From Emmonsiellopsis sp. PD_33 (lineage: Eukaryota > Ascomycota > Eurotiomycetes > Onygenales > Ajellomycetaceae): a DNA stretch of 64,000 bases. The notes under the pieces were generated by a model, which made no database searches, was not told where the DNA came from, and worked only from the letters and a program-made list of their open reading frames with translations. This document shows positions 34,082-46,027 of this stretch, piece by piece (the stretch's first letter is position 1; each line of letters starts with the position of its first letter). Location of the stretch: positions 124,001 to 188,000 of the forward strand of contig JANTQF010000023.1 of the NCBI GenBank assembly GCA_032988165.1, read 5' to 3'. The translations under genes were made by a program, and so were the position numbers.

Positions 34082-35523
34082 TTAGCGACCTGCTTCAAGA
34101 TCCGAGTTCCCGCCCAGAGTCTCTCCGTCCCAGAGGGACTGAGCTTCGTCCACTGGACTTAGCGAGCCCGAGGATATCGAGGACGATGATCCGACCGTCC
34201 AGTCGTCACTGTCGATGTGCAAATCACCGCGGAAGTTTGCGAGATCGTAGCTGTAGCCATCGCCGTTTCGCGACTCGCCAATTTCGACATAATCGTAGTC
34301 CCATCGAAATGATTTATCGAGTTGGACTTGTGGCACGAATCTGGGCTTGACATAGTAAAAGGATACGGCAGCGAGGAGTCCACCACCAATGAGATCCACA
34401 GCGTAGTGATGCGAGAGATACATGGTCGACCACCACAGCCAGGCGGTGTATATGACGAAAAGCGGCCGAAGCTTGGGGAAAATGAGGCTCATAAATAGCG
34501 ACTCGAGCACTGCGTTGCCAGCGTGCAGGGAAGGGAAGGCGCCAAATGGAACGGGTGACGCGGTGAAGCCGGACGTGTAGATATCGATACCGAATAGCTC
34601 GTCAATTCGCGCCAACCCGCCTGGGGAGCCGGGGATGCCGTAATGAGCGGGAGCTAGCCCGTAGAGATTCTCATACCATGGGGGAGAGCATGGGAATAGG
34701 AACTGGATAGTAACCGCAGTAATACACATGTATCCGAAAGTGCGGGCGAAAATCGGGGTCATTCCTGGAGGCCCGAAGAAAAATATTATAATGGAGCACA
34801 CGGCAGGAGCTCCATAATGACAAATTCCGTACGTGATCCAAGCTAACACGTCGAGGAAGGTGTTTTGGTGGGCGGAGAGGATGTTGCTGAGATTTGCACC
34901 ATAGAAGATGTTTTCAAGGGCGGGGAGGACGCGGACCCATATAGGGGGTCGCCAATCGCTAGGAATGAATCTGTCGACAATCGCAATATTATTAGCAAAC
35001 ATACTCTTCATCATAATAGCCGTGATAGACGATGCGTAAAGCATGCCTGGTCGCCACGCCACCGCAAAACAACTGGAGTGAGAACGTACTGGCACGCGTA
35101 AAAATATACAAGCCATCCAATTATCGGAAGAAACGGTAGGAAGAATTGGCAGGTGGCGGGAATAAGTAGTGTTGACACTAGGAAGAAAGCTACCAAGGTC
35201 TTTGGTAGGGGGCCGGGGGATTCGATCATACAGAGGCAGAAGATGCCCAGGAACAGCAACACCAGGTACTGAGCATCGTGCACAGTCCATTGGTGAGCTT
35301 GTAGCGTTTTAAGAGTATCGAGCGGCGAAAAAGAAGAGTTGAGTGACGTTATGGTAGACGTGGGGGAGACACGGCTCCGTATCTTTGATCGTAGTCTCCG
35401 GCGGACACGATGCGGAAGCAGCATCTGTATCGATCGCCATGGTATTATAATTTGGACCTTGCCGAGATAATTTTGCGACTGATCCTTCCACGAGGGAATC
35501 GCAGGGTTCAGCACACCGGCCAT
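34082..35523 (-). CDS. aur1: Inositol phosphorylceramide synthase (AUR1/AurA)
   Basis: Transfers phosphoinositol from phosphatidylinositol to ceramide in the Golgi; essential in fungi and the target of aureobasidin A. Exons on the minus strand: 35523-35090 and 34970-34082, 440 residues; the 119-base intron splits a Gln codon and joins FYACQ to FIPSDWRPPIW, as in Aspergillus AurA. The start is the first ATG in frame (MAGVLNPAIP); the frame is open further upstream without an ATG. An Arg-rich segment (RRRLRSKIRSRVSPTS) precedes the membrane segments. Family motifs: ENIFYGANLSNILSAHQN, CSPPWYENLYGLAPAHYGIPG, and the two PAP2-type catalytic boxes GAFPSLHAGNAV and YLSHHYAVDLIGGG, whose histidines and aspartate are present. 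The tail is Ser/Asp-rich. Confidence 0.95.
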
Positions 35524-38500
35524 TTTCCAAGTGGTCGCTGGGCCAGAGGGAGGCGATGGGTGTGGGCGGCCAACGGTCGAGGGAGGGTGTCGGGGAACGA
35601 GGGTAGGGCGGCCAGCGAGCACGACAAGCCAACAGACTTGCTATGGTATTGACTCCGGACACTGCAGGCAGAAGAGGGTAACCTAAGGAGCGCAAGAAGG
35701 AGTGTCCGAAGCTGGCGGGTGAGCAGCCCTGCGACTCGGGACAGGTGGAGGGATGGTGGAAGGAGAGCTGATATCGCGGCGTCACCAAGCAACCGACATC
35801 AAGGAGAGGTTGATGTCGTATTGGATGGGACTGGGGGATCGAAGGAGAGTGTCAGAGCAGGTTGCCGGGAGGACAGGAACGCACGAGAGAGGGAGAGAAG
35901 GACTGGGAGAGAGAGGGACGAGCAGGGGAGAAGAAGAGAGGATGAGGAGGAGAGCAGAGAAAAGGGAGATGGAGGGCTGGGATGGAGTTGAGGTGAGATG
36001 AGGATGAGGTTTTTTGGCTTTGGCGACGGGCCCGGTGCTGCCCGCTGATTGGCTGCGCGCCACGGTACAATACGGTACATACCGTACGGTCACACTGGGC
36101 ACTGGGCGCTGGCGGCGTCCGGGCGGCGAGTGCCCGGTATTTCGCTTACTGCCCGTGTAAATTACGCCCCCATACACCGCGGATGCTGCGGAAAACTCGG
36201 CGCTCGGGATGCATAAATACCTTACTAATACGCGCATGCGAGCCCGAGCATCGCCCGTTATCAGACCACAGGTATGTAAGAAGGGTGTTGGTGCTGAGCT
36301 GCGGTGTAGACTGCACACAGCTCTGCGTACTGCTTCTGTCATCACTGTAATCACACTGATCCCTCCTGTTCCGCTGGTGAGCTGTGCAGCCCCCGAGGAG
36401 ACCGCAAACGCAGGCCAGCTAAGTGATGGATTAGCTGGGCGCCGCGCCCAATAGCACGGCCGCCACAGCGAGTGAGCGCAGGCCAGTTCCCGGCAGCGCG
36501 GGCAGGGCAGGCAGGCGACTCGAGGCTAGCAGCTGCCCGCCACGCCAATTGGGCCGGTGCTGCTGGGATGTTTCGTTCTGGTTTGGTCAGGCGCTGTGTT
36601 CGGGCTGGGACTCGGGAGTCGAAATGAGCTGCTTGGCAGTTACGCTAAAATACGCTAGAATACACTAAAATACACTCCCGATCCGTGCACTGCCGTTGCA
36701 GTTCTGAGGCGCGCCCCTTTTTATGCGGCGATCCGTTCATAAAATCCAGAGCTGGCGGTATCGGTATCTGGCCGTATTGCGTATTGTCCAGCCACAGCGC
36801 AATCATACAAATACCCAATACAGGACGGAGCGAAACCAAAAAAAACTTCCGGCAAAGGCCAGCCAGACCCGGACTTTGCTGCACAGTGGTGAGAAATCAA
36901 CAACATCGACAGCAAACTATTGACCCCGTGCAGAAATAGAGAGCAGCAGAGCACTGTGTTTGGCAAGGAACATGGCGCTGAATTGTCTCCGGCCTGCTCT
37001 CCTTGCTTCTGCTCTGTCATGTCCACGCGCCATCGACGTCAGTCCTGCACGCTAAGCAGCATCTGCTTGCAACGACCGCGTCCGCCTCGCTATGTACAGT
37101 CGGCATTTATTAATTCCCTGCGCCTATTTATTTATATCCAGCCGGCCTCAGCCCCTAGGACGCACACGACACATGCTCCCAAAACGGCCATTTCCTGGAA
37201 ATGTGGCTGCCTTGGGCGAAGATATTGCTGTTGTTTCTGAAAGCAATAAAATAGAGGAGATCATCATGGATGGATGGCGTGCATGAAACATGATTGCGAC
37301 AGATGGATCGTGGTTTGCGGGGAGGGGAGAAGAGGGGTCCATCCATCACCAGATTCACCACATCTACATTCCATATCGCCATCTGCTCATGTTTCCATCT
37401 TGTGTGGGTAATGGCCACACTCATGCATCATGATCAGACATAGCCTATCGCATCCAGCTCAATCATGCAGCAGAAGAAGTCCGCCAGCGTCATAAACTTA
37501 TTAACTAATGCATGACCAGCCCAGCGCTGATTGGGCAAAACTTCCACCATTATTAGAGAGCTATTATTTCTTGACGGTTGGGTAGATCATCTATCTTCCC
37601 TGACTGGCTATGGCGTTATATAACTGCTATGGTTATCGCGGGCTTTGCCGGATACATATCCAGCGCCATATCGTCATAACGGACCAAGATAACAAAAAAA
37701 TGATGTTCTTCCTTCCTATGCCTGCTAATCCCCCTCGTCTCACCTCGCCTCGGCCCGCTCGCCATCTCCCCTCCAGCCACCGCCATCCATAGAACCAACC
37801 TCCTACATCTGAGTAACTTAACCGCCGCAGCCAACTGAGTAGTTACATAGTTACAAACACCCCCAAACAGACATCCAGACAATGATACAGCGTGGCACGG
37901 ACATGAAACCGCGAACCGAATAAAAAAAACCATTCCTCTTTTACTTTCCTTTCCTTTCTTCATTCAACTTGGCAAGTCAGTCCTGGGCGCTTCAAGTTCC
38001 TTTCATCTCAACCCCTCCCCCTCCCTGTCCCTCCTCCCTCTCCCTCACAGGAGGATCTCCATGCCACCCTCCCCTCCCCTCACACCCTGGGTTTTGGTTT
38101 TGTTCCCATCCCCTCCCCCCCCCAATATTACCCCATCCCCTAGCTACATACACCAAAGCTCACCTAAACCGTTTTATTAGATAGTACAGAAGATAGGCTG
38201 GTTGTTGATCACCTCGAGGATCAATGCGGGGTAGTTAGTTAAGCAAGGTAAAAACTATTTTATGCATGCATGCATGTGTTGATTGACTTCAATCCCTAGC
38301 CACATACATAGCGATGCAGAAACTAGTAACTAGATTGTCCACAATGTATTTATTTGTTGGATGGGTCGACGCTACGTATGTATGTACTCTGCGTCAGTTG
38401 ATATTTGGTATCCGGCTCGCTCCGAGGGAGAGGGTTGGGTTTGTCAGGTACTGTGTAACTATGTATGTGTATTTTTTTTCCCTTGGCTTGAAGGAAGGAC

Positions 38501-38956
38501 GGGGGGGTTGGGTTGGTAAGCGAATACTGAGTATGCAGGTAGATGGATGATGATTCATTTATTCCAGTCACCTACTGGAGTTAAAAGTAGTTTTACTGTC
38601 TGTGGCAGGGTGGAATTATCAGTGAGTGTTAGCTAGAAGATAAGAACTAACTCTAGTACTTCTACATAGGTAGGATTATCATGTGGGTTGCTTTCAAATA
38701 TTGAACTTACTTATTCAGTATTAGTCACTTACTCATCTGGCAGCAAGAGGGGATTACATAGATCACTGCATGTATTTTATCTATCTATCTTTTATCTGCC
38801 TTTTTAGTCTGAGCTGATGATGTCTGTGCTTATGTATTACAGCTTGCTTGCTTGCCTACCCTACATACCTAACTACTACTTATGTAAGTTGCCTTTGCAA
38901 TAATTTAGTAACTAATAATCAATTGACAAAACCATAAAGAACAGGATATACAACTA

Positions 38957-39032
38957 ATCGTGCCGCACGCAGTGGCCACACAGGATTGCAGTTTTGCTGC
39001 ACCCACCACGGGTGCATTGCGTGCGGCACGAT
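38957..39032. repeat. 76-base element with 15-base perfect terminal inverted repeats
   Basis: ATCGTGCCGCACGCA at 38957-38971 is the exact reverse complement of 39018-39032. The arms enclose 46 bases. The element is more GC-rich than its AT-rich surroundings, suggesting insertion. It could be a tiny non-autonomous transposon, a hairpin RNA or a regulator site. Confidence 0.7.
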
Positions 39033-39483
39033 GAGTAGGTACTATGAGGACTACTCTCTTCTAATCTTATCTATAAATCTCATAACTAGATTGATATATA
39101 GCTTAATATGGATCTCTTAACCACAGAGCTCTCAGAATCATAATTCTGCACTGTCTACAACTAACTAATAATAAGTATAAAATATAAGCTTAACTATATA
39201 GGTAGAATTTAATTCATACTCTACCCCTACCTATTCATTACCCATTCTACACCTAATAATCAATTACTCTCTAACATCCCTAATAAATGCATCTCAGCCT
39301 ACCCTATCTTCTACTTCTAAATCAAAAAGGAAAAAAAAAAAAAAGGAGAAGGGAAAGGAGGAGGAAAGAAAAAGAAATTAAATCCCCCAACATACTAAAA
39401 AATTCCAGCCCTCCTCTGCTCTGCCTTCCACCCCCACCTTCTAACCCCAATCACAGTTCCCCATCCAGCAGCAAACCAACTCT

Positions 39484-39523
39484 GCCCAGCCCAGCCCAGC
39501 CCAGCCCAGCCCAGCCCAGCCCG
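39484..39523. repeat. CCCAG pentanucleotide repeat
   Basis: About eight tandem CCCAG units, followed at 39541-39558 by CGGGG units. Confidence 0.9.
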
Positions 39524-39540
39524 ACCCCGAGCGCGAGAGG

Positions 39541-39558
39541 CGGGGCGGGGCGGGGCGG
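39541..39558. repeat. CGGGG tandem repeat
   Basis: Three to four CGGGG units; together with the CCCAG repeat just before, it forms a strand-asymmetric C-then-G block with quadruplex or i-motif potential (inference). Confidence 0.75.
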
Positions 39559-40625
39559 AGAGCGGACGGAATACGAAGGGGGAAAAAAAAAGGAAAGAAA
39601 AGAAATTACTTCCTGTTCTTCCCCACTGACAAACCTCCCCCCAACGCCCTAATAAAGCAATGGAAGATAAAGATAATCAATCTGACTACCTGACTATCTG
39701 CCTACATAGCTTACATAGTTTACATAGTTTACATATATGTATGTACATACCACCGAGAATTTCCGGTATATAATTGTTTAATCAGTTAATTAGTAGCTAC
39801 TAATTAAACTTACTAGCCAAGCCAGTTTGGCGTTTAGGTACCTTCTCGGGTTATTTTCGGCTTCATCTTGTGTCGTTTAGGTTTATGTTGTTGTTGTTGT
39901 AGATAGTTATAGCTATAGTTATACTCCGTAGTTGAGGATGGGTTGAGTTTGCTTGTTGCAGTCGCGTCATAAGGTTTGTGATGGGAGGTGGGTAATGAGT
40001 CGGGTTATCTGGGTTTGGTTTGATCTAGAGATAATTAGATCTGCGCGTGGTATGTATAGGTGGTTTTCTATGGATGTGGCTGCCAGTGTCATACATAAAC
40101 TGGAAGGCGGTTGAGGAGGATACTTCCTGCATAGCGCAGTAGTAGCCTGGATGGGAATTACGAGGGAGAAGGAGAGAATGATGGATATAATCCCGCATAT
40201 CTATCTGTTTATGAAGATGAGAAAGTGAAAACAGAAAGATGTGCAATCGTTTATCATGAGCTGGCTAACAACCTCCATAAATGAGATGGAGCGGTTCCTA
40301 TATACATCAAAATCCGGACCTAGTCAACCCCTTGGAGTGGCGTAAGGGTCGTGGAACATAGCATGGCCCAGCACCTTACACAAACGGGGGGAAGGGTTGA
40401 TATTCGTAGAAACAAATGCAATCACCATTAACACGCAGAAGAGAAGTCGGTTTTCTTTCCCCTCCCTGCTGAGAGGAGAGGCGTGCCGGCGCCGTTTGCC
40501 TCTCCATCCAAATTCCTCCAGAGTAAGCCATTGATTGGGATGCCGGTGGGCAATGCCACCCACCTAAAAACCATAAACAAATCGACATGGGGCGTAATAA
40601 ATCATTAGGCTAAAAATAAACAAGC

Positions 40626-42188
40626 CTATAACTTCTTCTCGCTAATTTCTGGATCCTCCGTATGCGATGACGAGCTTTTGTCTTTGTTGTTCTCGGCATA
40701 AGAGGGTGACCGAACGCTCTCGATATCTTTCGCAGCGGTGGGGTCCACCATACCGGCGATCTGGCCCTGTTCGAATTTGCGACCACGTTTCTCGGGGCCA
40801 AACATAGTAGTAATGGCAATTCCCGTGGCGATGATGGCTGTAGCAACACCCATGGTGGGGCCGTATGCCGGCGCAGGCTCGCCGTCCGCGCCGGTAATGA
40901 TGGTGCCTTCTGCGACGGCGTTGACGATCTGGGCGGCTGGGGATGAGATCATGTTTCCAACTTGATAGGTGATACCGGGGAAACTAGATCGGAAAGCGGG
41001 CGGGGAAAGTTCGTTGAGATGGATAGGGATGACGCCCCAGGCACCCTGGACGAAGAACTGCATAAAGAATCCAGAGGCTGAGAGGCTAGATTCGCCCTTA
41101 GGGAGGATCCAGGCTGGGATAAGTATGCCACTCATGATAGCGGCTATGATGATCGAGCGACGACGGCCCGCCCACTGGGATAGGTAACCGATGATAGTGC
41201 CGCCGACACAAGCCCCGGTTTTCATGAGGATACTAGCACGGGTGCCGGCAGGGCTGTCTAGGGCTTTTTGTGTCAACATGAAGGTCGTATAGCTGTCCTG
41301 GGACGAGTGGCTGTAGAAGTTGAACCATGCCATCAAGATAATAGAGTATATAACGAGACCCCATTCTTCGCGAAGCATGGCCTTTGTGTCGCGCCAAAAC
41401 GCGCCAGGGGAGGTGGCCTTTTTGCCAGCAGCTTTGGCAGCTCTGAACTGCTTGGATTCAGGCAAGAAGACCCGGATAATGCCCGAAGCAAACGAGAGGG
41501 CGGCACCGACCCAGAAGACGATTTTCCATGACTCTGTCGAGCCACCCACGCCAAGATTAGCACACGCAGCAAAAACATAGCCCATAGAATACCCCTGTTG
41601 CAGGACGCCAGACATAAGGCCACGGGCGTTGACGGGGCAGTTTTCCAAAGCCATTGCGATGGCGTTGCCGTAGACACCGCCCATGAAGAGGCCGAACAAA
41701 CTTCGCACGGCAAGGAACTGCTGGAAGGTGGCGCTGTAGATGGTGGCAATCTGCAGCACTCCTAGAATAATCATATTGACAACCATAGGCCACTTCCGGC
41801 CCCATTTGTCTCCAGCAAGACCAAAAAAGGCAGCTCCGACAGAGCGAAGAAGCAAAGTCAGGGTGATGGCAGTGCTGATGGAGGTTTTTGTCTCGCCATA
41901 GTACTTGGATAGTTTTGTGGTTTGAATGGACAGGGCGTGGAAATCGAAAGCATCAGCAATCCAGGCAAAAAGACCAACAAAGAAATAGAGCCAGTCCCGC
42001 CAGGAAAGCTGCATGCAGAGGCTGATGGGGTTCCTTAGAGGCTCGGGGTTCTGCCACTCGGTGTGTGTCTCGCCCTCGTCGTTGGTGACCTCGACGCGCA
42101 TGGGCCAGCGAAAGAGGTCGCCAAAGGCCTGCTTGGCGGTGGGCAAGATGCCCTTGGCGATTGGTTCGGCAGGTTCGTTGCCGGACAT
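40626..42188 (-). CDS. jen1: Jen1-type carboxylate (lactate/pyruvate) proton symporter, MFS
   Basis: Plasma-membrane major facilitator that imports monocarboxylates, and in some fungi dicarboxylates, with protons. Single exon, 520 residues. The Jen1 signature N-x-x-S-H-x-S-Q-D-x-x-x-T is matched exactly by NFYSHSSQDSYTT near residue 290. MFS loops are visible: GDKWGRKWP after the second membrane segment, and AGRRR in the second half. About twelve membrane segments can be read (FFVGLFAWIADAFDF, ALSFASGIIRVF, MTMFGP-side helices and others). The C-tail is acidic and Ser-rich (SPSYAENNKDKSSSSHTEDPE), the kind of tail used for glucose-triggered ubiquitination and endocytosis in yeast Jen1. CreA-type sites lie upstream. 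Substrate among the Jen subfamilies is not decidable from sequence by eye. Confidence 0.93.
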   Translation of the reverse strand: MSGNEPAEPIAKGILPTAKQAFGDLFRWPMRVEVTNDEGETHTEWQNPEPLRNPISLCMQLSWRDWLYFFVGLFAWIADAFDFHALSIQTTKLSKYYGETKTSISTAITLTLLLRSVGAAFFGLAGDKWGRKWPMVVNMIILGVLQIATIYSATFQQFLAVRSLFGLFMGGVYGNAIAMALENCPVNARGLMSGVLQQGYSMGYVFAACANLGVGGSTESWKIVFWVGAALSFASGIIRVFLPESKQFRAAKAAGKKATSPGAFWRDTKAMLREEWGLVIYSIILMAWFNFYSHSSQDSYTTFMLTQKALDSPAGTRASILMKTGACVGGTIIGYLSQWAGRRRSIIIAAIMSGILIPAWILPKGESSLSASGFFMQFFVQGAWGVIPIHLNELSPPAFRSSFPGITYQVGNMISSPAAQIVNAVAEGTIITGADGEPAPAYGPTMGVATAIIATGIAITTMFGPEKRGRKFEQGQIAGMVDPTAAKDIESVRSPSYAENNKDKSSSSHTEDPEISEKKL

Positions 42189-44712
42189 GGTGAAGGATGG
42201 ATTCTATGAGCGGGATAAGGGGAGAAGGGGACCGGGTTGAAGACGGAGATAGAATGCACCACAACAGGGCAGCGGGAAGAAAGCGACGAGAGAGGAGAGC
42301 AGAGGGAAAGCGGACAGCGGGCTCTTCTTAAGCTGGAGAAGGGGCTGCAGTGTGCAGTGTTGCACCAATAGCCGGGGAAAGCGGGGTGTGCGACGGAGGA
42401 GGGCTGCTATTAGTTATCCTCTTGCCAGCGCGTCCGATGATTGTCGGCTCGCGGGGTGCGCAGAGTGCGGAGAATTGCAGCAGATCAAGGCGAGCAACCT
42501 GGCAGCCCGAACTAGTCCCTTCCGCCGGATGGAAAGAATAGTCGATTTGCTGGGAGCTGCCGTTGGGGAGACGGCGACAGACCCCGGATCCCACCCGCGC
42601 GAGCCATGGATCAGAGGCTGGAGAAGCTTGTCCCGACCAGGCAATCAACATCCCTGAAGACGACGTCGTCGCGCAGAGCGTGCCGAGAGTAGCGACCGAA
42701 AAGCGACCGAAAAGCAGACATGGTGACATCTGGCGGGGGGCGGGCGCTGATCATAGTATGACCAGGCGGTTGAGTCGTATTCGGTGCAGCGAGCCCGAAG
42801 CTTATCATCAACTCGTCTGGCAGACAAGCTCTTCAGCCCAGCGTTGGCGGCCATTGCTTGATTGACGGTGGCTGCTTGGCTGCTTGGCGATGTCACGTGC
42901 AGCCACCCCTGGTTTGGAGCAGGGGTGCAACCTTCTTCCAAGGTTCTTGCACCCTTGAGTCAACCTCCATCATCGTCATCGCATCGCTTCCAGAAAGACA
43001 CAGCACACCCGTTCTTTTGGCCGTGTCATTTAGCCTCCCCAGATGAACACGCTGGTCCTGAAATATAATCATCGGCCGATGTTTGCATGCTCTGACCACG
43101 ATCACATCGAATGCTAGTACTATGGAAGCCGGGATTCGCCACTCGGCAGAGAGTCGCCTATAGGCTATCGCTAGCATTGTCCATCCTTATCTAACTTTGC
43201 AGTGGATCATGCAATGCACGACGCACAGCGAATACCATTCTCAACTCCTCGAGCCAAGGCGCGAAATCCCGCGGAATGCAGGGACGGCTAAAATTGTTCC
43301 TGGCGGGATGAATTATATCACTCTTTCTCCTTCTCCTATATTTCCTTTCCGACTTCCCTCCTGCCAATCCTTCTCGCATCCCTGGACTCACCTGGCATTT
43401 CCATGGCACATGATCTTCTCAAAATCCCGCAGGCCTGAAACTGGGCGTACCTGGTCCGAGGTTATGTGAGTTAGGCTCAGACAGATTGGGAGATTGTCTC
43501 TTTTTGCCTCCTTTCTTTTCTTTTCTTTTATTTATTTTGGGTCATCTCGCGTACAACTTCTCTCCTTCTTTTTCCCTTTTTTTTTCCGGCGGTAAATTTG
43601 TCGGGTCGGGGATGTGTGGAGGCGGGGGGCGGGGGCGGAGGTGGAGGTGGAGGAAGGTGGAGAGTGGAGAGGGGGGACGAAGACGGGACGGAGGCTAGTT
43701 TTTTCCTTCTAGCTCCGGAAGACCACGTGATTGATTTTTTTCCACTTCTCAGTGCCCAGGTGAGGGAGATCATGGTTGGGTCTGAAATACGAGGCCGGAT
43801 CCAACTGGCTTATTTAACCGTGAATGGTTGGCATGGACTCGATGTGAAAGTTATCTGAAACCCCTCATGGTCTTCTCACACTACTAGTATCGTGGGCGGG
43901 GAAGTATGAATGAATGAATAGTGATGCATGTTGGTCACTATTCTGCTCGCGTTGCGCAGGGCAGGACAGTTGCTAATTGTTTCCCTATGGGGATTCAAGG
44001 GACCGGTTTCGTTTCCTTGGGGGAAAAAAGAAGAAAATTTTCCCCCAAGGGGGAGGATCCTGAGTAGGGGGGAAGCCAATATACGGGGTCACAGAAGGAT
44101 TGAATTCCCCCAAAATACAACTCTGTGCCGCGGATACTGCATGTATGCATGACTATTATAAATTATAGTCGGTCCTTGTCACTACTAGCTACATAGGTGA
44201 GCAGCAGATATATCATCTCCTCTTTCCCGCATACTCATACCTAGCTCAATTTTTTATTTTTTTATTTTTATTTTTTGTGGGAGTGGGTGGGTGGGTAAGC
44301 CAAGGGGGGGGAATGACTTGTAATTTGGCCAGATTTTAAATATATATATGATCAAGGCAAATGGCAAAACATTCCAGTGACGTTTGGGGGTAGAAGCCGG
44401 GGTAGAGAGGGGAGGGGGATGAGAAAAAAAAAGGGGGGGGGGGGAAGCGACAACAGCGCAGCCGCAGGCGACGACTATCAACCAACTAACTTAATCATCC
44501 GACAACATGAACCCAAGGCAAAAAAACGCAAATTGAATAAAGAAAAAGCAAGCGAACGAGTGCACAAGAGTTGGTATATATCGAATCAAATCAAATCAAA
44601 TCAAATCAGAAAAAAAGAAAGGAGAAGAAATTGAAAACGACAGATTCCGTCTCAAAACATTTGCTCATCATCCTTCCCCCTCCCCTCTCATTTCTCGTTT
44701 GTTTCTGTTCTT
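42189..44712. other. 2.5-kb interval between jen1 and the DUF1996 gene
   Basis: jen1 promoter, then mixed DNA. It holds a G-rich strand-biased tract at 43,617-43,690, a 44-base hairpin-like stretch near 44,010-44,050 (TTGGGGGAAAA mirrored by TTTTCCCCCAA), poly-A/poly-G at 44,428-44,444 and an ATCAA repeat at 44,584-44,608. No gene supported. Confidence 0.55.
42372..42456. promoter_or_regulatory. Cluster of CreA-type (SYGGRG) sites in the jen1 promoter
   Basis: CCGGGG at 42372-42377, GCGGGG at 42381-42386 and GCGGGG at 42451-42456, 184-268 bases before the jen1 start. Two lie close together, the arrangement usually needed for CreA carbon repression. JEN genes are glucose-repressed in yeast and Aspergillus. 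The motif is short, so chance is possible. Confidence 0.4.
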
Positions 44713-46027
44713 TCAAGCTCGCCCTCGTCCTCGCACTCTAGATAGCATCGGCGTCCCCTCTGATATGGGCAGATTCGGCAGCCCTGTGATGATGAAAGGA
44801 AAGAGAGTGTTCCGTTAGCTGGCATTCTTTTTCTTGAAACGGTTTGGAGACGACTTCCTCTCCCCCCTCAACAACAATGATAATAAAAAAAGAAAGAAAC
44901 AACAACTCACAACTATCAATATCCTCATCAACACTACTCTCCACCTGACACGCATTCATCTGGTCAACCCCCTGACTCGCCAACGGATTCCCATTCTCGC
45001 ACGCATTAAACATGCACCCGTTATCCATCGCCTTCTGCAGCGAATCCCCCTTCCACCCAAACACGTAATCCGCATGCGTCCCGTACCCCAGGTTGTCGCC
45101 GTAGCTCAGCGTGAACGGCTGCGACCCGTCCGAGGGCCACATGTCGTTGAACTGTGTGGTGTCCCAGAGGGTTTCGTAGGCGAGCTGCGGCACGCGAACA
45201 GGGTGCGAGGCTGGGCATGGGTCCGCATTCACGAATGCTTCGTTTACAGTGTTGTACATGTGCGATTGGTGGTCGGGGCTGTCGAGGTTTACGCCGTCCC
45301 AGCAGCTGGTGGGTGGGGTTAGTGGGGGGTATGGAAGATGGGGAGGGGGTGGAGGAGGCTGGGCGGGGCTGGGCTGGACTTACGCGGGGAAGTGGTGGAC
45401 GGTCATGATGCCGCCGCGGCAGGCGCTGGTGGGGAAGTTGTCTAGTTCTGGGAAGCGGGTGCCTTTGTCCTCCAGACAGACGAACTTCAGGCCCGGTCCG
45501 TATTTGGAGTCTGCTGTCGGGGTGCCGACTGTCATGCGGAAGCCCTGGTGGTGTGGTGTGTTAGTTCGGGTTTCTGATACCTACATAAAATTCTAGCCTG
45601 ATATAGGGGTAATACGCACAGGTGGAAACGCGGTGATCTTCTCATTCCCATTCGAGAAGAAATCCTGCTGTGTATAATAAATCGTCATCCCGCCATTGAT
45701 CGGCTCTGGTAGTGCCGTATTCTGCATGATGGGCACACGCTTGTACGTGCCGTTCTCATGTTTGAAGAACATGACTGCCGTCCAGTAGTTGGAGAAGTCC
45801 TCGGAGAACGTGCAAGTGGTGCATGTGGCCTTTTCGGCAATGTCACCGTCGTCCGGGTCCATCGTCGCGTTGAACGCGTTGCCTCCAACGATCTGGTGAA
45901 CGTGGGAGGAGGGGATGTTGCCCGGCTCGACAAGGGGGTCAAGACGCTGGATGCTGACCGTTGAGCAGCCGAAACGGAGCGCAGCGTGGCTGGGCGCGGC
46001 CAGCGCGAGGAGCGTGGTCCATTTCAT
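44713..46027 (-). CDS. Secreted DUF1996 protein
   Basis: Exons on the minus strand: 46027-45620, 45544-45384, 45305-44911 and 44783-44713, 344 residues. A signal peptide is evident (MKWTTLLALAAPSHA, cleavage likely before LRFGC). The DUF1996 domain fills the rest: LDPLVEPGNIPSSHVHQIVGGNAF, CTTCTFSEDFSNYWTAVMFFKHENGTYKRVP, GFRMTVGTP, GIMTVHHFPACWDGVNLDSPDHQSHM, HPVRVPQLAYET and DNLGYGTHADYVFGWKGDSLQKAMD. The conserved His, Asp and Cys positions (HVHQIVGG, CWDGVNL, GTHADY) are present. The last exon adds WLPNLPIS, which fits the family's usual C-terminal end; its remaining tail is unusual and least certain. DUF1996 proteins are secreted fungal proteins of undetermined activity, often induced on plant material. 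Confidence 0.88.

Larger units (their letters stand above)
35524..40625. other. 5.1-kb gene-free interval
   Basis: It holds the aur1 promoter and leader (purine-rich on the + strand at 35,870-36,000), a GC-rich segment with CACGG/CCGTG-type motifs to about 36,600, then mixed DNA with microsatellites and a short inverted-repeat element (38957-39032). I see no protein family in any frame, and no tRNA A-box/B-box pair that I trust. A long non-coding RNA cannot be excluded. Confidence 0.5.

Noticed and set aside
35524..35622. Upstream extension of aur1
   Set aside because: The frame starts with GTG, not ATG; the first ATG at 35,523 gives a normal-length protein.
38264..38277. TGCATGCATGCATG as a regulator site
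   Set aside because: A simple tetranucleotide repeat; no gene close enough to tie it to.
39287..39652. 121-codon frame rich in Lys, Ser and Pro
   Set aside because: Built from A-runs and the CCCAG/CGGGG repeats.
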